34,548 nucleotides of DNA, taken from Burkholderiales bacterium (GTDB lineage: Bacteria; Pseudomonadota; Gammaproteobacteria; Burkholderiales; Burkholderiaceae_C). Positions 1 through 9,010 of the stretch are shown piece by piece. The notes beneath the pieces were generated by a model. The model saw nothing but the letters and a program-made list of their open reading frames with translations. It searched no databases and was not told where the DNA came from. Numbering within the stretch: position 1 is the stretch's first letter; every line of letters begins with the position of its first letter. The stretch covers positions 1-34,548 of the forward strand of contig CANHVY010000039.1 of NCBI GenBank assembly GCA_947464185.1. Reading direction: 5' to 3'. The position numbers were made by a program, and so were the translations under genes.

Positions 1-69
1 CCGTTCGACTTGCATGTGTAAGGCATGCCGCCAGCGTTCAATCTGAGCCAGGATCAAACTCTTCAGTTC
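1..69 (-). rRNA. rrs: 16S ribosomal RNA, 5' end (partial)
   Basis: The reverse complement of the first 69 bases reads as the start of a bacterial 16S rRNA, including the universal 27F primer region (complement of 45-61) and a following segment typical of betaproteobacteria. The mature 5' end is placed near 69 by aligning the GAAGAG element with positions 6-11 of E. coli 16S. The rest of the gene and operon lies outside the window. The leader, boxA and promoters are at 200-394. Confidence 0.96.
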
Positions 70-200
70 GATCTTGAATGTTTTGCTCAAAACGGAATTG
101 AAGTGAACTTCACTTCTTCATCCGTGAGCGTTTGTGACGTCAGGCCTAAACCTGTTGTCTTGGCACTCGCCTTCAAACGCCCACGCTTATCGGCTGTATG

Positions 201-213
201 TTGTTAAAGAACT
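201..213 (-). promoter_or_regulatory. rrn leader boxA antitermination element
   Basis: On the minus strand this reads as GTTCTTTAACAA, a close match to the boxA core (TGCTCTTTAACAA) of ribosomal RNA leaders. It lies about 130 nt upstream of the mature 16S end. In rRNA operons boxA loads the Nus antitermination complex. The 70-200 stretch between it and 16S is leader RNA with no gene. Confidence 0.8.
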
Positions 214-252
214 CGCCCTGCGGCGATCGCTTTGTTATCAGCGAAGACTACG

Positions 253-282
253 ATTCTGTCACGTTTTCTAAATCCGTGTCAA
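253..282 (-). promoter_or_regulatory. candidate rrn promoter, proximal
   Basis: On the minus strand there is a consensus -35 hexamer TTGACA (277-282), an 18-nt spacer and a -10-like CAGAAT (253-258), so transcription would start near 246, about 180 nt before mature 16S. It lies upstream of boxA, as expected of a ribosomal RNA promoter. Confidence 0.65.
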
Positions 283-364
283 GCAGTAGGTTTTTGCTTG
301 ATCTGCTCATCAGTCTTCGCGTCTTGCTTGAAGGTCGCGTTGGCTGTTGTGCAGCGAGCCCATC

Positions 365-394
365 AGTATAGGGCCGTACTTGTCTGGCGCGCAA
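365..394 (-). promoter_or_regulatory. candidate rrn promoter, distal
   Basis: On the minus strand TTGCGC (389-394) is followed after 18 nt by TATACT (365-370), a five-of-six match to the -10 consensus. Together with the promoter at 253-282 this gives a tandem arrangement like many rrn operons. The 283-480 interval otherwise shows no gene and no obvious terminator for ptsI. Confidence 0.5.
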
Positions 395-480
395 GCTCTG
401 ACACAAATATTTCTTGGCGGCAGGCCATCCAAGGCGTCGACCCGAAACTGCAAGGGAACCTGACGCGCACTTGCCGTCGC

Positions 481-2226
481 TCAGGCGGGGAACGCTTGGG
501 CCTGCGGATCCTCCGCCGAGAGAATGTCCGGCAGCCTGCGTACCCACCGTGTGGTGTCAGTCCTGAGGATCTTCTGCTTGATGGTGGCTATCTGGGCGGG
601 GTGCATCGAAAAACTGCGCAGCCCCATGGCGAGCAACACCTCGGTGAATGCCGGATCGCCCGCCATCTCTCCGCACACGCTCACATAGCGACCTGCGGCA
701 TTCGCTCGGCTGATGGTTCTGTCGACAAGGTTCAGCACGGACGGGTGCCAGGCGTCGTAGAGGTGCGCGACTGCTTCATCTGCACGGTCGATGGCCAAGG
801 TGTACTGGATGAGGTCGTTGGTGCCCAGCGACACGAAATCAAAGTGCCGCAAGATCATGTCGATGCCGATGGCGGCGGCAGGCACTTCGATCATCGCGCC
901 GACCTCCGCCATGCCGTAGGCCAGGCCCATGCGGTCCAGTTCCGCGCGCGCTCGTTTGATGGCCAGCGCGCAGGCGCGGATCTCCGTCAGGTGTGCCACC
1001 ATCGGGATCAAGATGCGCACCTTGCCAAACGCACTGGCCCGCAAGATGGCTCGCAGCTGCTGGTGGAACATGTCGGGCTCTGACAGGCTCCAGCGAATAG
1101 CCCTCAATCCCAGCGCGGGGTTCAACGTGTGCTCATGCCGAAGCTCCTGCGCACTCATCTGGTCCAGGGGCTTGTCCGCGCCTATATCAACAGTTCTGAT
1201 CGTGACCGGCAGCCCCTGCATGGCGGTGACGGCAGCCAGGTAGGCGCGGAACTGCTCTTCCTCTCCTGGCAGGTCGCCGTCACGGTTCATGAAGAGGAAC
1301 TCGCTACGGAACAGACCGACGCCCACAGCGCCCGCAGCGAGGGCGCCATGGGCGTCACCTGGCAACTCGATATTGGCCAGCAGTTCAACGCAGTGGCCGT
1401 CGAGTGTGACGGCCGGCGTATGGCGCAGGCGGTCCAGTCGGGCGCGCTCAAGATCGCTCTGGCGTTGCCGGAAGCGGTACTCCTCCAGCACGATGGCAGA
1501 CGGGTTGACCACGGCGACGCCCGCATCGCCATCGATCACCACCCAGTCATCCTGCCGAATGATGCGGCTGGCTTCGCGCGCCCCGACCACGGCGGGAATG
1601 TCGAGACTGCGCGCAACGATGGCCGTGTGAGAAGTCCTGCCGCCTACGTCGGTGATGAATCCGGTGAAGATGCTGCTCTTGAACTGCAGCATGTCGGCGG
1701 GCGCAATGTCGCTGGCCACCAGCACCAGGGGGTCCTCACCGGCGGAGTCACGCGGCACGGCGACGTCGGTATGCGCCGCATCAGAACTGGACGCCAAGGC
1801 CTTGAGCAGGCGCTCGACCACCTGCTCCAGATCGGCTTTCCGCTCGCGGAGGTAGGCATCCTCCATTTCGTCGAACTGGCGGGCCAGCACCTCAAGCTGT
1901 GCCGACAACGCCCATTCGGCGTTGTAGTGCCGCTCCAGGATCCAATCCTTGGTGGCCCCGGCCAGCGCATCATCGTGCAGCAGCATCAGGTGCACGTCCA
2001 ACAGCGCAGACAGTTCGGCGGGCGCGTCCTGAGGCAATTCCCGCTGCAGGCAGGACAGTTCTTCCGCCACCGCATCGCGTGCGGCCTTCAAGCGCTGAAC
2101 CTCGGACCCAAGGTCTTGGGGTGAGACGAAATAGTGCGCCACGTCGACGCGACTGGACGCCACCAGCACGGCCCGCCCAATGGCGACACCCCGGGATACC
2201 GGCACGCCAAACACCTGGATGCTCAT
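481..2226 (-). CDS. ptsI: phosphoenolpyruvate-protein phosphotransferase (PTS enzyme I)
   Basis: Enzyme I takes a phosphoryl group from phosphoenolpyruvate and passes it to HPr; it is cytoplasmic. The 581-residue product has the usual length for the family (about 570-590). An N-terminal PEP-utiliser domain carries the phosphohistidine signature GGRTSHTAIVAR, and the C-terminal TIM barrel carries the signature SLGTNDLIQYTLAIDR. The ATG at 2226 opens directly into the conserved start (IQVFGVPVSRGVAIG). The gene lies 107 nt downstream of ptsH and follows an EIIA gene; no PTS permease (EIIB or EIIC) is in the window. That points to a regulatory rather than a sugar-importing chain, which is inference. 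Confidence 0.97.
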   Translation of the reverse strand: MSIQVFGVPVSRGVAIGRAVLVASSRVDVAHYFVSPQDLGSEVQRLKAARDAVAEELSCLQRELPQDAPAELSALLDVHLMLLHDDALAGATKDWILERHYNAEWALSAQLEVLARQFDEMEDAYLRERKADLEQVVERLLKALASSSDAAHTDVAVPRDSAGEDPLVLVASDIAPADMLQFKSSIFTGFITDVGGRTSHTAIVARSLDIPAVVGAREASRIIRQDDWVVIDGDAGVAVVNPSAIVLEEYRFRQRQSDLERARLDRLRHTPAVTLDGHCVELLANIELPGDAHGALAAGAVGVGLFRSEFLFMNRDGDLPGEEEQFRAYLAAVTAMQGLPVTIRTVDIGADKPLDQMSAQELRHEHTLNPALGLRAIRWSLSEPDMFHQQLRAILRASAFGKVRILIPMVAHLTEIRACALAIKRARAELDRMGLAYGMAEVGAMIEVPAAAIGIDMILRHFDFVSLGTNDLIQYTLAIDRADEAVAHLYDAWHPSVLNLVDRTISRANAAGRYVSVCGEMAGDPAFTEVLLAMGLRSFSMHPAQIATIKQKILRTDTTRWVRRLPDILSAEDPQAQAFPA

Positions 2227-2333
2227 ACGGCTGAATGTAGCGCAGCCATCGCAGGCGCGGAGGGTGAGACCACGGCCCGTTGCCTCGCGGGAGGCCGGCT
2301 CTCAGGCAGTTTCAGGCCGCCACGGGGCCGGCT

Positions 2334-2603
2334 TCATTGCCCCTCGCCAAACTTGGACTCGATCAGATCGCGCAAGGCTGTCATGGCCTGCTCTTCGTCG
2401 GGACCGTCGGTCTCGATGACGACTTCCGAGCCCAAACCAGCGGCGAGCATCATGACACCCATGATGCTCTTGGCATTGATGCGCCGGCCGGCGCGCGCCA
2501 GGTGAATGTCGCAGCGAAAGGTGCCTGCGAGCTTGGTGAGCTTGGCTGAGGCCCGGGCGTGCAGTCCGAGCTTATTGCTGATGGTGATGCTGGACGTGAT
2601 CAT
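2334..2603 (-). CDS. ptsH: phosphocarrier protein HPr
   Basis: HPr relays phosphate from enzyme I to EIIA domains. The 89-residue product has the active-site histidine at residue 15 in the GLHARAS motif and the regulatory serine at residue 46 (KSIMGVMML), the site phosphorylated by HPr kinase where that enzyme is present. The ATG at 2603 is chosen because it gives the canonical length and places these residues at family positions; an upstream in-frame extension to 2660 would add 19 unconserved residues. It overlaps the 3' end of the EIIA gene by about 32 nt, so translation is probably coupled, and ptsI follows. Confidence 0.95.
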   Translation of the reverse strand: MITSSITISNKLGLHARASAKLTKLAGTFRCDIHLARAGRRINAKSIMGVMMLAAGLGSEVVIETDGPDEEQAMTALRDLIESKFGEGQ

Positions 2604-3012
2604 TCGGGCCTGCCTGAACAGACTGATTCTGCGGACTGATGGTGCCAACCTGCATGACACCCTGCACCGCGCCGTCTACCGCCCTGTTCACCAGGCGGTC
2701 CAGCGGCTCGGTGGCGTAACACAGCACCCGCCACAGCATGGGCACGTTCACGCCCGCCACGACACGGACGCGAACCCCATCGGCCACGCGCAGGGCCGCG
2801 TTACAGGGCGTTGCCCCGAAGACATCGCACAGGACCAAGGCCTGTGCTTGGCCGACAGCGTCACGCAACCTGCGCTCAATCTCCTCCGGGCCGTCTGACG
2901 GCAGGACGTCCACACAGCGCAAGGTCGAGGCGCAGTCGGGGAATGCATGCGCGGCCACGCTCGCCAGGGACGAGGCCAGCGGAGCATGGGCGAGCACGAT
3001 GAGCTGGATCAT
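2572..3012 (-). CDS. PTS EIIA component, mannose/sorbose family
   Basis: This single-domain EIIA of the ManX type would accept phosphate from HPr on a histidine near the N terminus (IVLAHAPLASSL). The DVFGATPCNAAL stretch and the VVAGVNVPML segment are typical of the family. The length, 146 residues, fits a free-standing EIIA. The ATG at 3012 is preferred over an in-frame TTG at 3018; no strong Shine-Dalgarno is visible for either. It is the first of three PTS genes, EIIA-HPr-EI, with no EIIB or EIIC nearby. In related betaproteobacteria such sets are thought to be regulatory; what this one controls cannot be read from the sequence. Confidence 0.88.
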   Translation of the reverse strand: MIQLIVLAHAPLASSLASVAAHAFPDCASTLRCVDVLPSDGPEEIERRLRDAVGQAQALVLCDVFGATPCNAALRVADGVRVRVVAGVNVPMLWRVLCYATEPLDRLVNRAVDGAVQGVMQVGTISPQNQSVQAGPNDHVQHHHQQ

Positions 3013-3028
3013 GAACAAGGAGCGAGGA

Positions 3029-4279
3029 TCAGGCTTGAGCGGCTGGCTGGGGGGGCCGACCCCTTGCGAGAGGACGAAGGTACCAAAAGTACGACAGCAC
3101 GCAACACGCCCCGAAGACGGCGAATGACAGCCTGAAGGCGGCGGGCTCGCTCAGCCCCGACTGGCGCAGAGCATCAACCGACAGGCCGATGCCCCATTGG
3201 ATGCAGAAGACACCCGAAAAGATCACCAGGTTGAAGGCTGACAGTGCGCGACCCACCAGGGCAGCAGGAAAAGCCTGGCCGACCGCGGGCTGGCTCAAGG
3301 AGACGAACGTGCAACTCACGCACCACAGCGACCACAACGCTGCCGTGGCCGGTTGCGGATCCAGAACAATCCAGGCCAGGACCATGAGATGAAGCGGCAA
3401 ACCCCAGACCATGATCTGGTGCGCCTGCAAACCCCTGCGGGCCAGGCGCGGCATGCAAACGCCCCAGAGCATGAAGGCCACCAGCATGCACAGGTTGATG
3501 ACGAACAAGCCTCCCGCGGCCTGCTGCGGCGTGAACCCGGCCAGACGGGTCATCCAGGGCCCGGCCCACAGGGTTTGTACGGCGATCATGCCGCCGTAGG
3601 TGAAGAAGCCTATCGGCACACTGCGCAGGAACACCGGGTGCAGGAACACGTCCCGGTAGCCTTGGCGAAGCTCCGGCCGATGCGGCTGATCCTTCGGGGA
3701 CACAGGGTCTGGCGGCACCCACCACAGCATCAGCGCCATCGCCACCAGCAGACCAGCCCCCAGCACCCAGAACAACCCCCGCCAACCCCACACCGGCAGC
3801 AACCACTGCACCGGCAGCGTGGAAGCGAGCATGCCCAGAGAGCCCGACATCAGCATCCACGAATTGGAGCGGAACTGGGCCGCCTGGGAGAAGCGCAGGC
3901 GAAAGCAGGTCAACGGTGCCATGAGGCCGGCGGCCAGCCCCATGCCCGTCAAGACCCGCGCCAGGATCAGGCCCGGCAGGCTCTGCGCCAGGGCGAAGGC
4001 CCCACAGCCCAGCACGGCCAGCGTCGTCAGGAACAGCAGTACCCGTTTGGGGCCTAGTCGGTCCAGGGCGTGGCCCAAGGGCAGTTGCAGAGCCGAGAAT
4101 CCGAGGAAGTAGGCGCCTGCCAGCAGCCCCAGATCCGCTGCCTTGAGCCCCAGTTCAGCGCTGAAAGTGGGCGCCAGCGTGGCCGTCACGGCCCGCAGCA
4201 AGGCCGAGAAGAAGTACGCGAAAGCAAACGCCAGGAAGATCCTGACGGCGAGCGCGGGTGAAGCCAGGGTGGGCGTCAT
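3029..4279 (-). CDS. major facilitator superfamily transporter
   Basis: A 416-residue inner-membrane carrier with about 12 hydrophobic helices. The loop between helices 2 and 3 holds an MFS motif A (GHALDRLGPKRV) and helices 4-5 carry the conserved arginine region (LARVLTGMGLAAGLMAPL). The ATG at 4279 is used because the upstream in-frame codon at 4282 is only a TTG. The substrate cannot be assigned from sequence. It lies 15 nt downstream of the lipoprotein gene and 16 nt upstream of the EIIA gene, so it may be cotranscribed with either neighbour. Confidence 0.85.
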   Translation of the reverse strand: MTPTLASPALAVRIFLAFAFAYFFSALLRAVTATLAPTFSAELGLKAADLGLLAGAYFLGFSALQLPLGHALDRLGPKRVLLFLTTLAVLGCGAFALAQSLPGLILARVLTGMGLAAGLMAPLTCFRLRFSQAAQFRSNSWMLMSGSLGMLASTLPVQWLLPVWGWRGLFWVLGAGLLVAMALMLWWVPPDPVSPKDQPHRPELRQGYRDVFLHPVFLRSVPIGFFTYGGMIAVQTLWAGPWMTRLAGFTPQQAAGGLFVINLCMLVAFMLWGVCMPRLARRGLQAHQIMVWGLPLHLMVLAWIVLDPQPATAALWSLWCVSCTFVSLSQPAVGQAFPAALVGRALSAFNLVIFSGVFCIQWGIGLSVDALRQSGLSEPAAFRLSFAVFGACCVLSYFWYLRPLARGRPPQPAAQA

Positions 4280-4294
4280 CAAGGTTTCAGGGGA

Positions 4295-4822
4295 TCAAGG
4301 CCCGAACTTCAACGCGTTGAAGTAGGTGTCCGCGGCCTCCGAAGCCTGCGGGACACCCAGCACCGTGGCCTGGAAGACGACCGTGCCGCGAGAAAAGACC
4401 GCCACTTGGCCCGAGACGGACTTGCCGTCAGGGTAGCGACCTTCGAGATTCCATCGACCGCTGCCCGGATGCGGTGTTTGCCCCTTCACGCTGTACGCGC
4501 GGGCCTGCGCCTTGGCATCGCTGAGATTGACCCGGGCCCCCTCTTGCAGGGCGTTCAAGGCGCCGGACACCCGGCCCGGATCACCCACATCAGCCCATGC
4601 CAGGCCCCAGGTCGCGTCACCCGCCTGGCAGGCGTGCAGCGTGAGCTTGACTTGTTGCCCGGCCAGCCCGAGCTCTCGGGCATGGGAGGCCGGCTTGCAG
4701 GGAAACAGTGCCACCGATTCAGCCACCCCCAGCCGCACCTCGCGCCAGTCCAGGGCCGGCGCACAGGCGGCCAGGGCACTCAACGAAAGGGTGGCACAAA
4801 GCGTGCGCAACAGGCGATGCAA
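4295..4822 (-). CDS. predicted lipoprotein of unknown function
   Basis: I do not recognise the family. With the TTG start at 4822 the product is 175 residues and begins with a basic stretch (HRLLRT), a hydrophobic core and a lipobox (LSALAAC) near residue 19, so it should be processed by signal peptidase II and lipid-anchored. The mature part is soluble and ends in FNALKFGP. The start is uncertain: an ATG at 4867 would overlap the end of lipA, while TTG 4822 lies 13 nt after the lipA stop and gives a cleaner signal peptide. It is positioned as the gene after lipA in the same direction. Confidence 0.7.
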   Translation of the reverse strand: MHRLLRTLCATLSLSALAACAPALDWREVRLGVAESVALFPCKPASHARELGLAGQQVKLTLHACQAGDATWGLAWADVGDPGRVSGALNALQEGARVNLSDAKAQARAYSVKGQTPHPGSGRWNLEGRYPDGKSVSGQVAVFSRGTVVFQATVLGVPQASEAADTYFNALKFGP

Positions 4823-4835
4823 GGCCCAAGCCCCG

Positions 4836-5855
4836 TCAGGCGAGCACGTCAGCCACGCCAGCCGCATGGGCCTGCTGGTCGGCGTGATAGCTGGAGCGCA
4901 CCATGGCACCCACGGCGGCGTGGGTGAACCCCATGGCGGCGGCCTCGCGCTCGAACATGCGGAAGGTGTCCGGGTGCACGTAACGCCGCACAGGCAGGTG
5001 GTGGCCACTGGGTGCCAGGTACTGCCCAATGGTGAGCATGTCGATCTGGTGTTCGCGCATGTCGCGCATGGTCTGCAGGATTTCCTCGTCGGTCTCGCCC
5101 AGACCCACCATGATGCCGCTCTTGGTGGGCACGCCGGGAACCGCCTGCTTGAATCGCTGCAGCAGTCCCAGGCTGAAGGCGTAATCGGAGCCCGGCCGCG
5201 CCTCCTTGTACAAACGCGGGATGGTCTCGAGGTTGTGGTTCATCACATCCGGTGGAGCGGCCTTCAGGATGTCCAGGGCGCGGTCCAGGCGGCCTCGGAA
5301 ATCGGGCGTGAGGATCTCGATGCGGGTTTCGTGCGAGAGCTCGCGCGTCTTGCGGATGCACTCGACGAAGTGCGCTGCGCCACCATCTCGCAAGTCATCC
5401 CGGTCGACGCTGGTGATGACCACGTACTTCAGACGCAGTGCAGCGATGGTGCGCGCCAGATTGACCGGCTCATCCACGTCCAAGGGATCAGGCCGGCCGT
5501 GGCCCACGTCGCAGAACGGACAACGGCGCGTGCATTTGTCGCCCATGATCATGAAGGTGGCAGTGCCCTTGCCGAAGCACTCGCCAATGTTCGGGCACGA
5601 GGCCTCCTCGCACACCGTGTGCAGCTTGTGCTCGCGCAGGATCTGCTTGATCTCGTAGAAGCGCGTGCTCGGAGAGCCGGCCTTCACGCGGATCCATTCC
5701 GGCTTCTTCAGCACTTCGGCCGGCACCACCTTGATGGGGATGCGCGAGGTCTTGGCCTGGGACTTCTGCTTGGCGGTGGCGTCGTAGGCTGCGGGGGCCA
5801 CGGCGGAGGCGTCGGGTGCAGAGGTTTGGGAGTCGGTCATGGTGGGCAAGGACAT
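4836..5855 (-). CDS. lipA: lipoyl synthase
   Basis: A radical-SAM enzyme that inserts two sulfurs into protein-bound octanoyl chains to make lipoyl groups for the 2-oxoacid dehydrogenases and the glycine cleavage system. The 339-residue product has both iron-sulfur motifs: the auxiliary-cluster cysteines in [12 protein letters not shown] and the radical-[11 protein letters not shown]. The C-terminal RSSYHAD carries the conserved serine that ligates the auxiliary cluster. The first 45 residues are low-complexity and poorly conserved, so the start may be ATG 5855 or ATG 5840. It follows lipB by 75 nt and completes a DUF493-lipB-lipA set. Confidence 0.97.
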   Translation of the reverse strand: MSLPTMTDSQTSAPDASAVAPAAYDATAKQKSQAKTSRIPIKVVPAEVLKKPEWIRVKAGSPSTRFYEIKQILREHKLHTVCEEASCPNIGECFGKGTATFMIMGDKCTRRCPFCDVGHGRPDPLDVDEPVNLARTIAALRLKYVVITSVDRDDLRDGGAAHFVECIRKTRELSHETRIEILTPDFRGRLDRALDILKAAPPDVMNHNLETIPRLYKEARPGSDYAFSLGLLQRFKQAVPGVPTKSGIMVGLGETDEEILQTMRDMREHQIDMLTIGQYLAPSGHHLPVRRYVHPDTFRMFEREAAAMGFTHAAVGAMVRSSYHADQQAHAAGVADVLA

Positions 5856-5930
5856 CGTCGTGAGGCAGTACGCCCACAGACGCTGGGACAGGACATACAG
5901 CAGGACGGATGGTATCGGGTCGGCCTGTCC

Positions 5931-6599
5931 TCAAGCCGACAGCAGGGTCTCCAGGCGCTGGGCCAGCCGTAAGGCCACCTCTGATGGCCGGGCCGAGACC
6001 CCCAGGCTTCGAAGGTCCACGGTGCGCAACCCTGCATAGCCACAAGGGTTGATGCGACCAAATGGCTCCAACTCCATGTCGACGTTCACCGCCAGTCCGT
6101 GATAGGCGCAGTGCCGGGTGACCTTGACCCCCAGGGCCGCGATCTTTCCCAGTCCCTCGAAGGGATCGGCCCCCGGGTCCACGGGCTTGAGAGGCGCATG
6201 GTCGAAGGGGTCGGCCAGGCGGACGTAGATGCCGGGGGCGGACCGCACACGGTGACCTGTCACCCCGTAGGCGTCCAGCACCTGCAGCACGGCCGCCTCC
6301 AGACGGTACACATACTCCTTGACGAAGATCCCCAGGCGCCGCAGGTCCACCAAGGGATACGCCACCACCTGGCCCGGACCATGAAAGGTGACCTGACCCC
6401 CACGCTGGGTGCGCACGACCTGGATGTCACCTGGAGTGAGCACATGCTCAGTTCGTCCGCCTACGCCTTGAGTGAACACCGGATCGTGTTCCACCAGCCA
6501 GAGCTCGTCAGGTGTGTCGGGCGTACGCTCCTCGGTGAAGGCGCGCATGCGCTCCTCGATGCCCGCGTAAGGCTGACGTCCCAGCCACTGCACCCGCAT
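5931..6599 (-). CDS. lipB: octanoyl-[acyl-carrier-protein]:protein octanoyltransferase
   Basis: Transfers octanoate from acyl carrier protein to lipoyl domains, the step before LipA. The 222-residue product has the family core [12 protein letters not shown], the lysine region [10 protein letters not shown] (K152) and the catalytic cysteine in NPCGYAGL (C186). ATG 6599 is chosen over TTG 6605; it lies 9 nt after the DUF493 stop. About 20 residues, rich in Asp and Pro, are inserted between the substrate-site strand (APGIYV) and GKIAALG compared with E. coli LipB. Cotranscription with DUF493 and lipA is likely. Confidence 0.95.
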   Translation of the reverse strand: MRVQWLGRQPYAGIEERMRAFTEERTPDTPDELWLVEHDPVFTQGVGGRTEHVLTPGDIQVVRTQRGGQVTFHGPGQVVAYPLVDLRRLGIFVKEYVYRLEAAVLQVLDAYGVTGHRVRSAPGIYVRLADPFDHAPLKPVDPGADPFEGLGKIAALGVKVTRHCAYHGLAVNVDMELEPFGRINPCGYAGLRTVDLRSLGVSARPSEVALRLAQRLETLLSA

Positions 6600-6608
6600 G
6601 GCCAACGC

Positions 6609-6884
6609 CTACAGCACCACCCGGACCATGGGGTGCGTGGACAAGGTGCGGTAGAGCTCGTCGAGCTGCTCGCGGCTGTGCGCGGTCACGGTGATGGTGA
6701 CGCCCAGGTACTTGCCGCCACTGCTTTCACGCCGCTCCACGGTGCGGGCGTCGAAGCCCGGATCGAAACGACAGGCCACCTCGACGACGGCTTCCACGAA
6801 GCCCTCCACCTTGGCACCCATCACCTTGATGGGGAAGGCACTGGGATACTCGATCAGGCTTTGCTCGGGCGGAATGTCGCGCAT
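6609..6884 (-). CDS. DUF493 (YbeD-like) protein
   Basis: A 91-residue soluble protein of the DUF493/YbeD family, a small ACT-like alpha/beta fold. Its function is not established; in many proteobacteria it sits between a cell-wall carboxypeptidase or aminotransferase gene and lipB, as here. The family pattern is visible in FPIKVMGA near residue 20 and in the C-terminal VTITVTAHSREQLDELYRTL and HPMVRVVL. ATG 6884 gives the family length; longer in-frame extension would overlap the upstream gene. The stop is 9 nt before lipB. Confidence 0.9.
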   Translation of the reverse strand: MRDIPPEQSLIEYPSAFPIKVMGAKVEGFVEAVVEVACRFDPGFDARTVERRESSGGKYLGVTITVTAHSREQLDELYRTLSTHPMVRVVL

Positions 6885-6921
6885 GGGGGTGATCCTGCCG
6901 TGCCTCAGTGAGCGCAGCCCA

Positions 6922-7809
6922 TCAGATGCATTGCTCGGCCTTGGCCTGCTGGTAAGCCTCGTAGAGGCGTGCATACACCGGCCCTGGGCGGCCGCGCAGG
7001 GCGCCATGACCGACGCCTTCGCCGTCCACCTTGGTGACCGCCAGGACCTCCTTGGTCGCCGAGGTCAGCAGCACCTCGTCGGCGGTCATCACTTCGTTCT
7101 CGGCAATGGGGCGCAGGTGATAAGGCACGCCGGTGCTCTCGCACAGTTCACGCAGCAGGTCGAAACGTATCCCCTCCAGCACATGGGAAGACTTGGGCAC
7201 GCCCAGCAAGGCCCCTTCCTTGACGATCCAGACGTTGCAGGCAGCCGCCTCGGTCAGAAATCCATCGCGGAACATGATGGTCTCCACCGCCCCGGCATCG
7301 GCCGAGATCTGCCGGGCGAAGACGTTGCCCAACAAGGAGGTGCTCTTGATGTCGCCACGCTCCCAGCGGAAGTCGCGAGCGGTCACGCAAGCCACGCCCT
7401 GATGCCGCTGCTCCGGCGAGGCCGGCTTCATCGGGTTGGCCATCATGAAGACGGTGGGCTCCAAGCCTTCGGGCATCACGTGGTCTCGGGACGCCACGCC
7501 ACGCGTGATCTGGATGTAGACCAACTGGTCCTGCGCGGCCGTCTTGTCGAACACGGCTGCGACCAAGGGCCGCACCCGCTCCAGCCACTGGGCGCGGGTG
7601 AAGGGGTTGGCGATGCGCATCTTGGTCAGGCTGCGCTCCAGGCGGGCCAGATGGGCATCGAAGCGGAACAGCCGACGTCCGTACACGGGCACCACTTCGT
7701 AGATCCCGTCGCCAAAGATGAAGCCACGGTCCATCACGCTGACCTTGGCTTCGCTCAGGGGCGTGTACGTACCGTTGAGATAGCACAGGGTGTCGGGCAG
7801 TGCGGGCAT
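6922..7809 (-). CDS. D-amino acid aminotransferase (PLP class IV)
   Basis: A fold-type IV pyridoxal-phosphate transaminase, 295 residues. Strong landmarks are the early DRGFIFGDGIYEV motif, the PLP-binding lysine (K155 in GDIKSTSLLGNV), and the TEAAACNVWIV and LLTSATKEVLAV segments that bind the cofactor phosphate. This pattern fits D-alanine transaminase (interconverting D-alanine and D-glutamate) better than branched-chain aminotransferase, but substrate is inferred. Its position next to a D-Ala-D-Ala carboxypeptidase supports a role with cell-wall D-amino acids. It lies 45 nt downstream of dacA and 37 nt before DUF493. Confidence 0.9.
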   Translation of the reverse strand: MPALPDTLCYLNGTYTPLSEAKVSVMDRGFIFGDGIYEVVPVYGRRLFRFDAHLARLERSLTKMRIANPFTRAQWLERVRPLVAAVFDKTAAQDQLVYIQITRGVASRDHVMPEGLEPTVFMMANPMKPASPEQRHQGVACVTARDFRWERGDIKSTSLLGNVFARQISADAGAVETIMFRDGFLTEAAACNVWIVKEGALLGVPKSSHVLEGIRFDLLRELCESTGVPYHLRPIAENEVMTADEVLLTSATKEVLAVTKVDGEGVGHGALRGRPGPVYARLYEAYQQAKAEQCI

Positions 7810-7854
7810 GTCGATGGATCCTTCGGGGGGTTCAGTCTTCGTTGCAGTCTGCGA

Positions 7855-9006
7855 TCACTTGATCCACAGCCTGATGGAGTCCCAGGCCCGCCCCAACAGC
7901 CCGGCCAGTTCCACCGGCTCCTGCACGACCAGGGGCAGCGAGGCCACGGGCGTGCCCGCGGCCGTGGTCACCTGGATGGTGCCGACTTTCTGCCCGGCCG
8001 CCAGCGGTGCCACCAGAGGATCGCTGCGCTGGATCACGGTCTTCATCTGCGCACCGGTCCCCTTGGGCACGGTCACGAACACGGCCCCGCCCGGCGCACC
8101 CAGCCGTGCCTCGGCAGACTTTCCCTTCCATACCGGTACGGTGGCGACCGGCTTGCCTGCATCGAACAGCCGCACGGCGTCCCAGGCCTGCCAGCCCCAG
8201 TTCAGCAGTTTCTGGCTCTCGCTGGCCCGTGCCTCGCGCGACGCCGTCCCCATGACCACCGACAGCAGCCGGCGCTTGCCGTTGGGCATGTCGCGTTGGG
8301 CGCTGGCCACCAGGCAGTAGCCGGCCGTCTCGGTGTAACCCGTCTTCATGCCGTCGACCGACGCATCACGGCCCAGCAGCATGTTGCGGTTGTCCTGCTT
8401 GATGTTGTTGAAGCTGAACTGCTTGATCGAGTAGTAGGGGTAGAAGTTCGGGTGGTCGGCGATGACCTTGCCAGCGATCACCGCGATGTCACGCGCCGTG
8501 CTGTGGTGGTTGGCCTCGGTCAGGCCCGTCACATTGCGAAAACTTGTGTTCTTCAGACCCCAGGCCTGGGCCTGGCGGTTCATCATGGTGACGAAGTTGT
8601 CAAGGGTGCCGCCGACTGCCTCGCCCAGCGCCACGGATGCATCGTTGCCGCTTTGCACGATCATGCCCTTGAGCAGTTCATCGACCGTGGGTTTCATCGT
8701 GGTGTCGATGAACATCAGAGACCCGCCACCCTTGCGCTCCGACCAGGCCCGAACGGACACCGGGATCGCTTGCTCCAGGCTGAGCTTGCGGGCCTTGATC
8801 GCGTCGAAGACCAGATAGGCGGTCATCAGCTTGGTCAGGCTGGCGGGGTCGGCAGGGACGTCCGCCTCACGCTCGGCCAGCACCTGGCTGCTGGCCAGAT
8901 CAATCAGGATGTACTGACGTGCGGCCACCTCCGGCGGTTGCGGCGCCTGCGCCTGGGCAACACCGGCAAGTGCAAGGGCGAAGAGCAGGGAGATCAGATG
9001 TTTCAT
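7855..9006 (-). CDS. dacA: D-alanyl-D-alanine carboxypeptidase (PBP5/6 type)
   Basis: A low-molecular-weight penicillin-binding protein that trims the terminal D-alanine from peptidoglycan pentapeptides in the periplasm. The product is 383 residues with a signal peptide (residues 1-20, cleavage after AQA). All three catalytic motifs are present: SLTK (56-59), SGN (119-121) and KTG (221-223). The C terminus (GLLGRAWDSIRLWIK) looks like the amphipathic anchor that tethers PBP5-type enzymes to the inner membrane. ATG 9006 is set by the signal peptide and lies 4 nt after the hydrolase stop, so the two are probably cotranscribed. Confidence 0.95.
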   Translation of the reverse strand: MKHLISLLFALALAGVAQAQAPQPPEVAARQYILIDLASSQVLAEREADVPADPASLTKLMTAYLVFDAIKARKLSLEQAIPVSVRAWSERKGGGSLMFIDTTMKPTVDELLKGMIVQSGNDASVALGEAVGGTLDNFVTMMNRQAQAWGLKNTSFRNVTGLTEANHHSTARDIAVIAGKVIADHPNFYPYYSIKQFSFNNIKQDNRNMLLGRDASVDGMKTGYTETAGYCLVASAQRDMPNGKRRLLSVVMGTASREARASESQKLLNWGWQAWDAVRLFDAGKPVATVPVWKGKSAEARLGAPGGAVFVTVPKGTGAQMKTVIQRSDPLVAPLAAGQKVGTIQVTTAAGTPVASLPLVVQEPVELAGLLGRAWDSIRLWIK

Positions 9007-9010
9007 GGAT

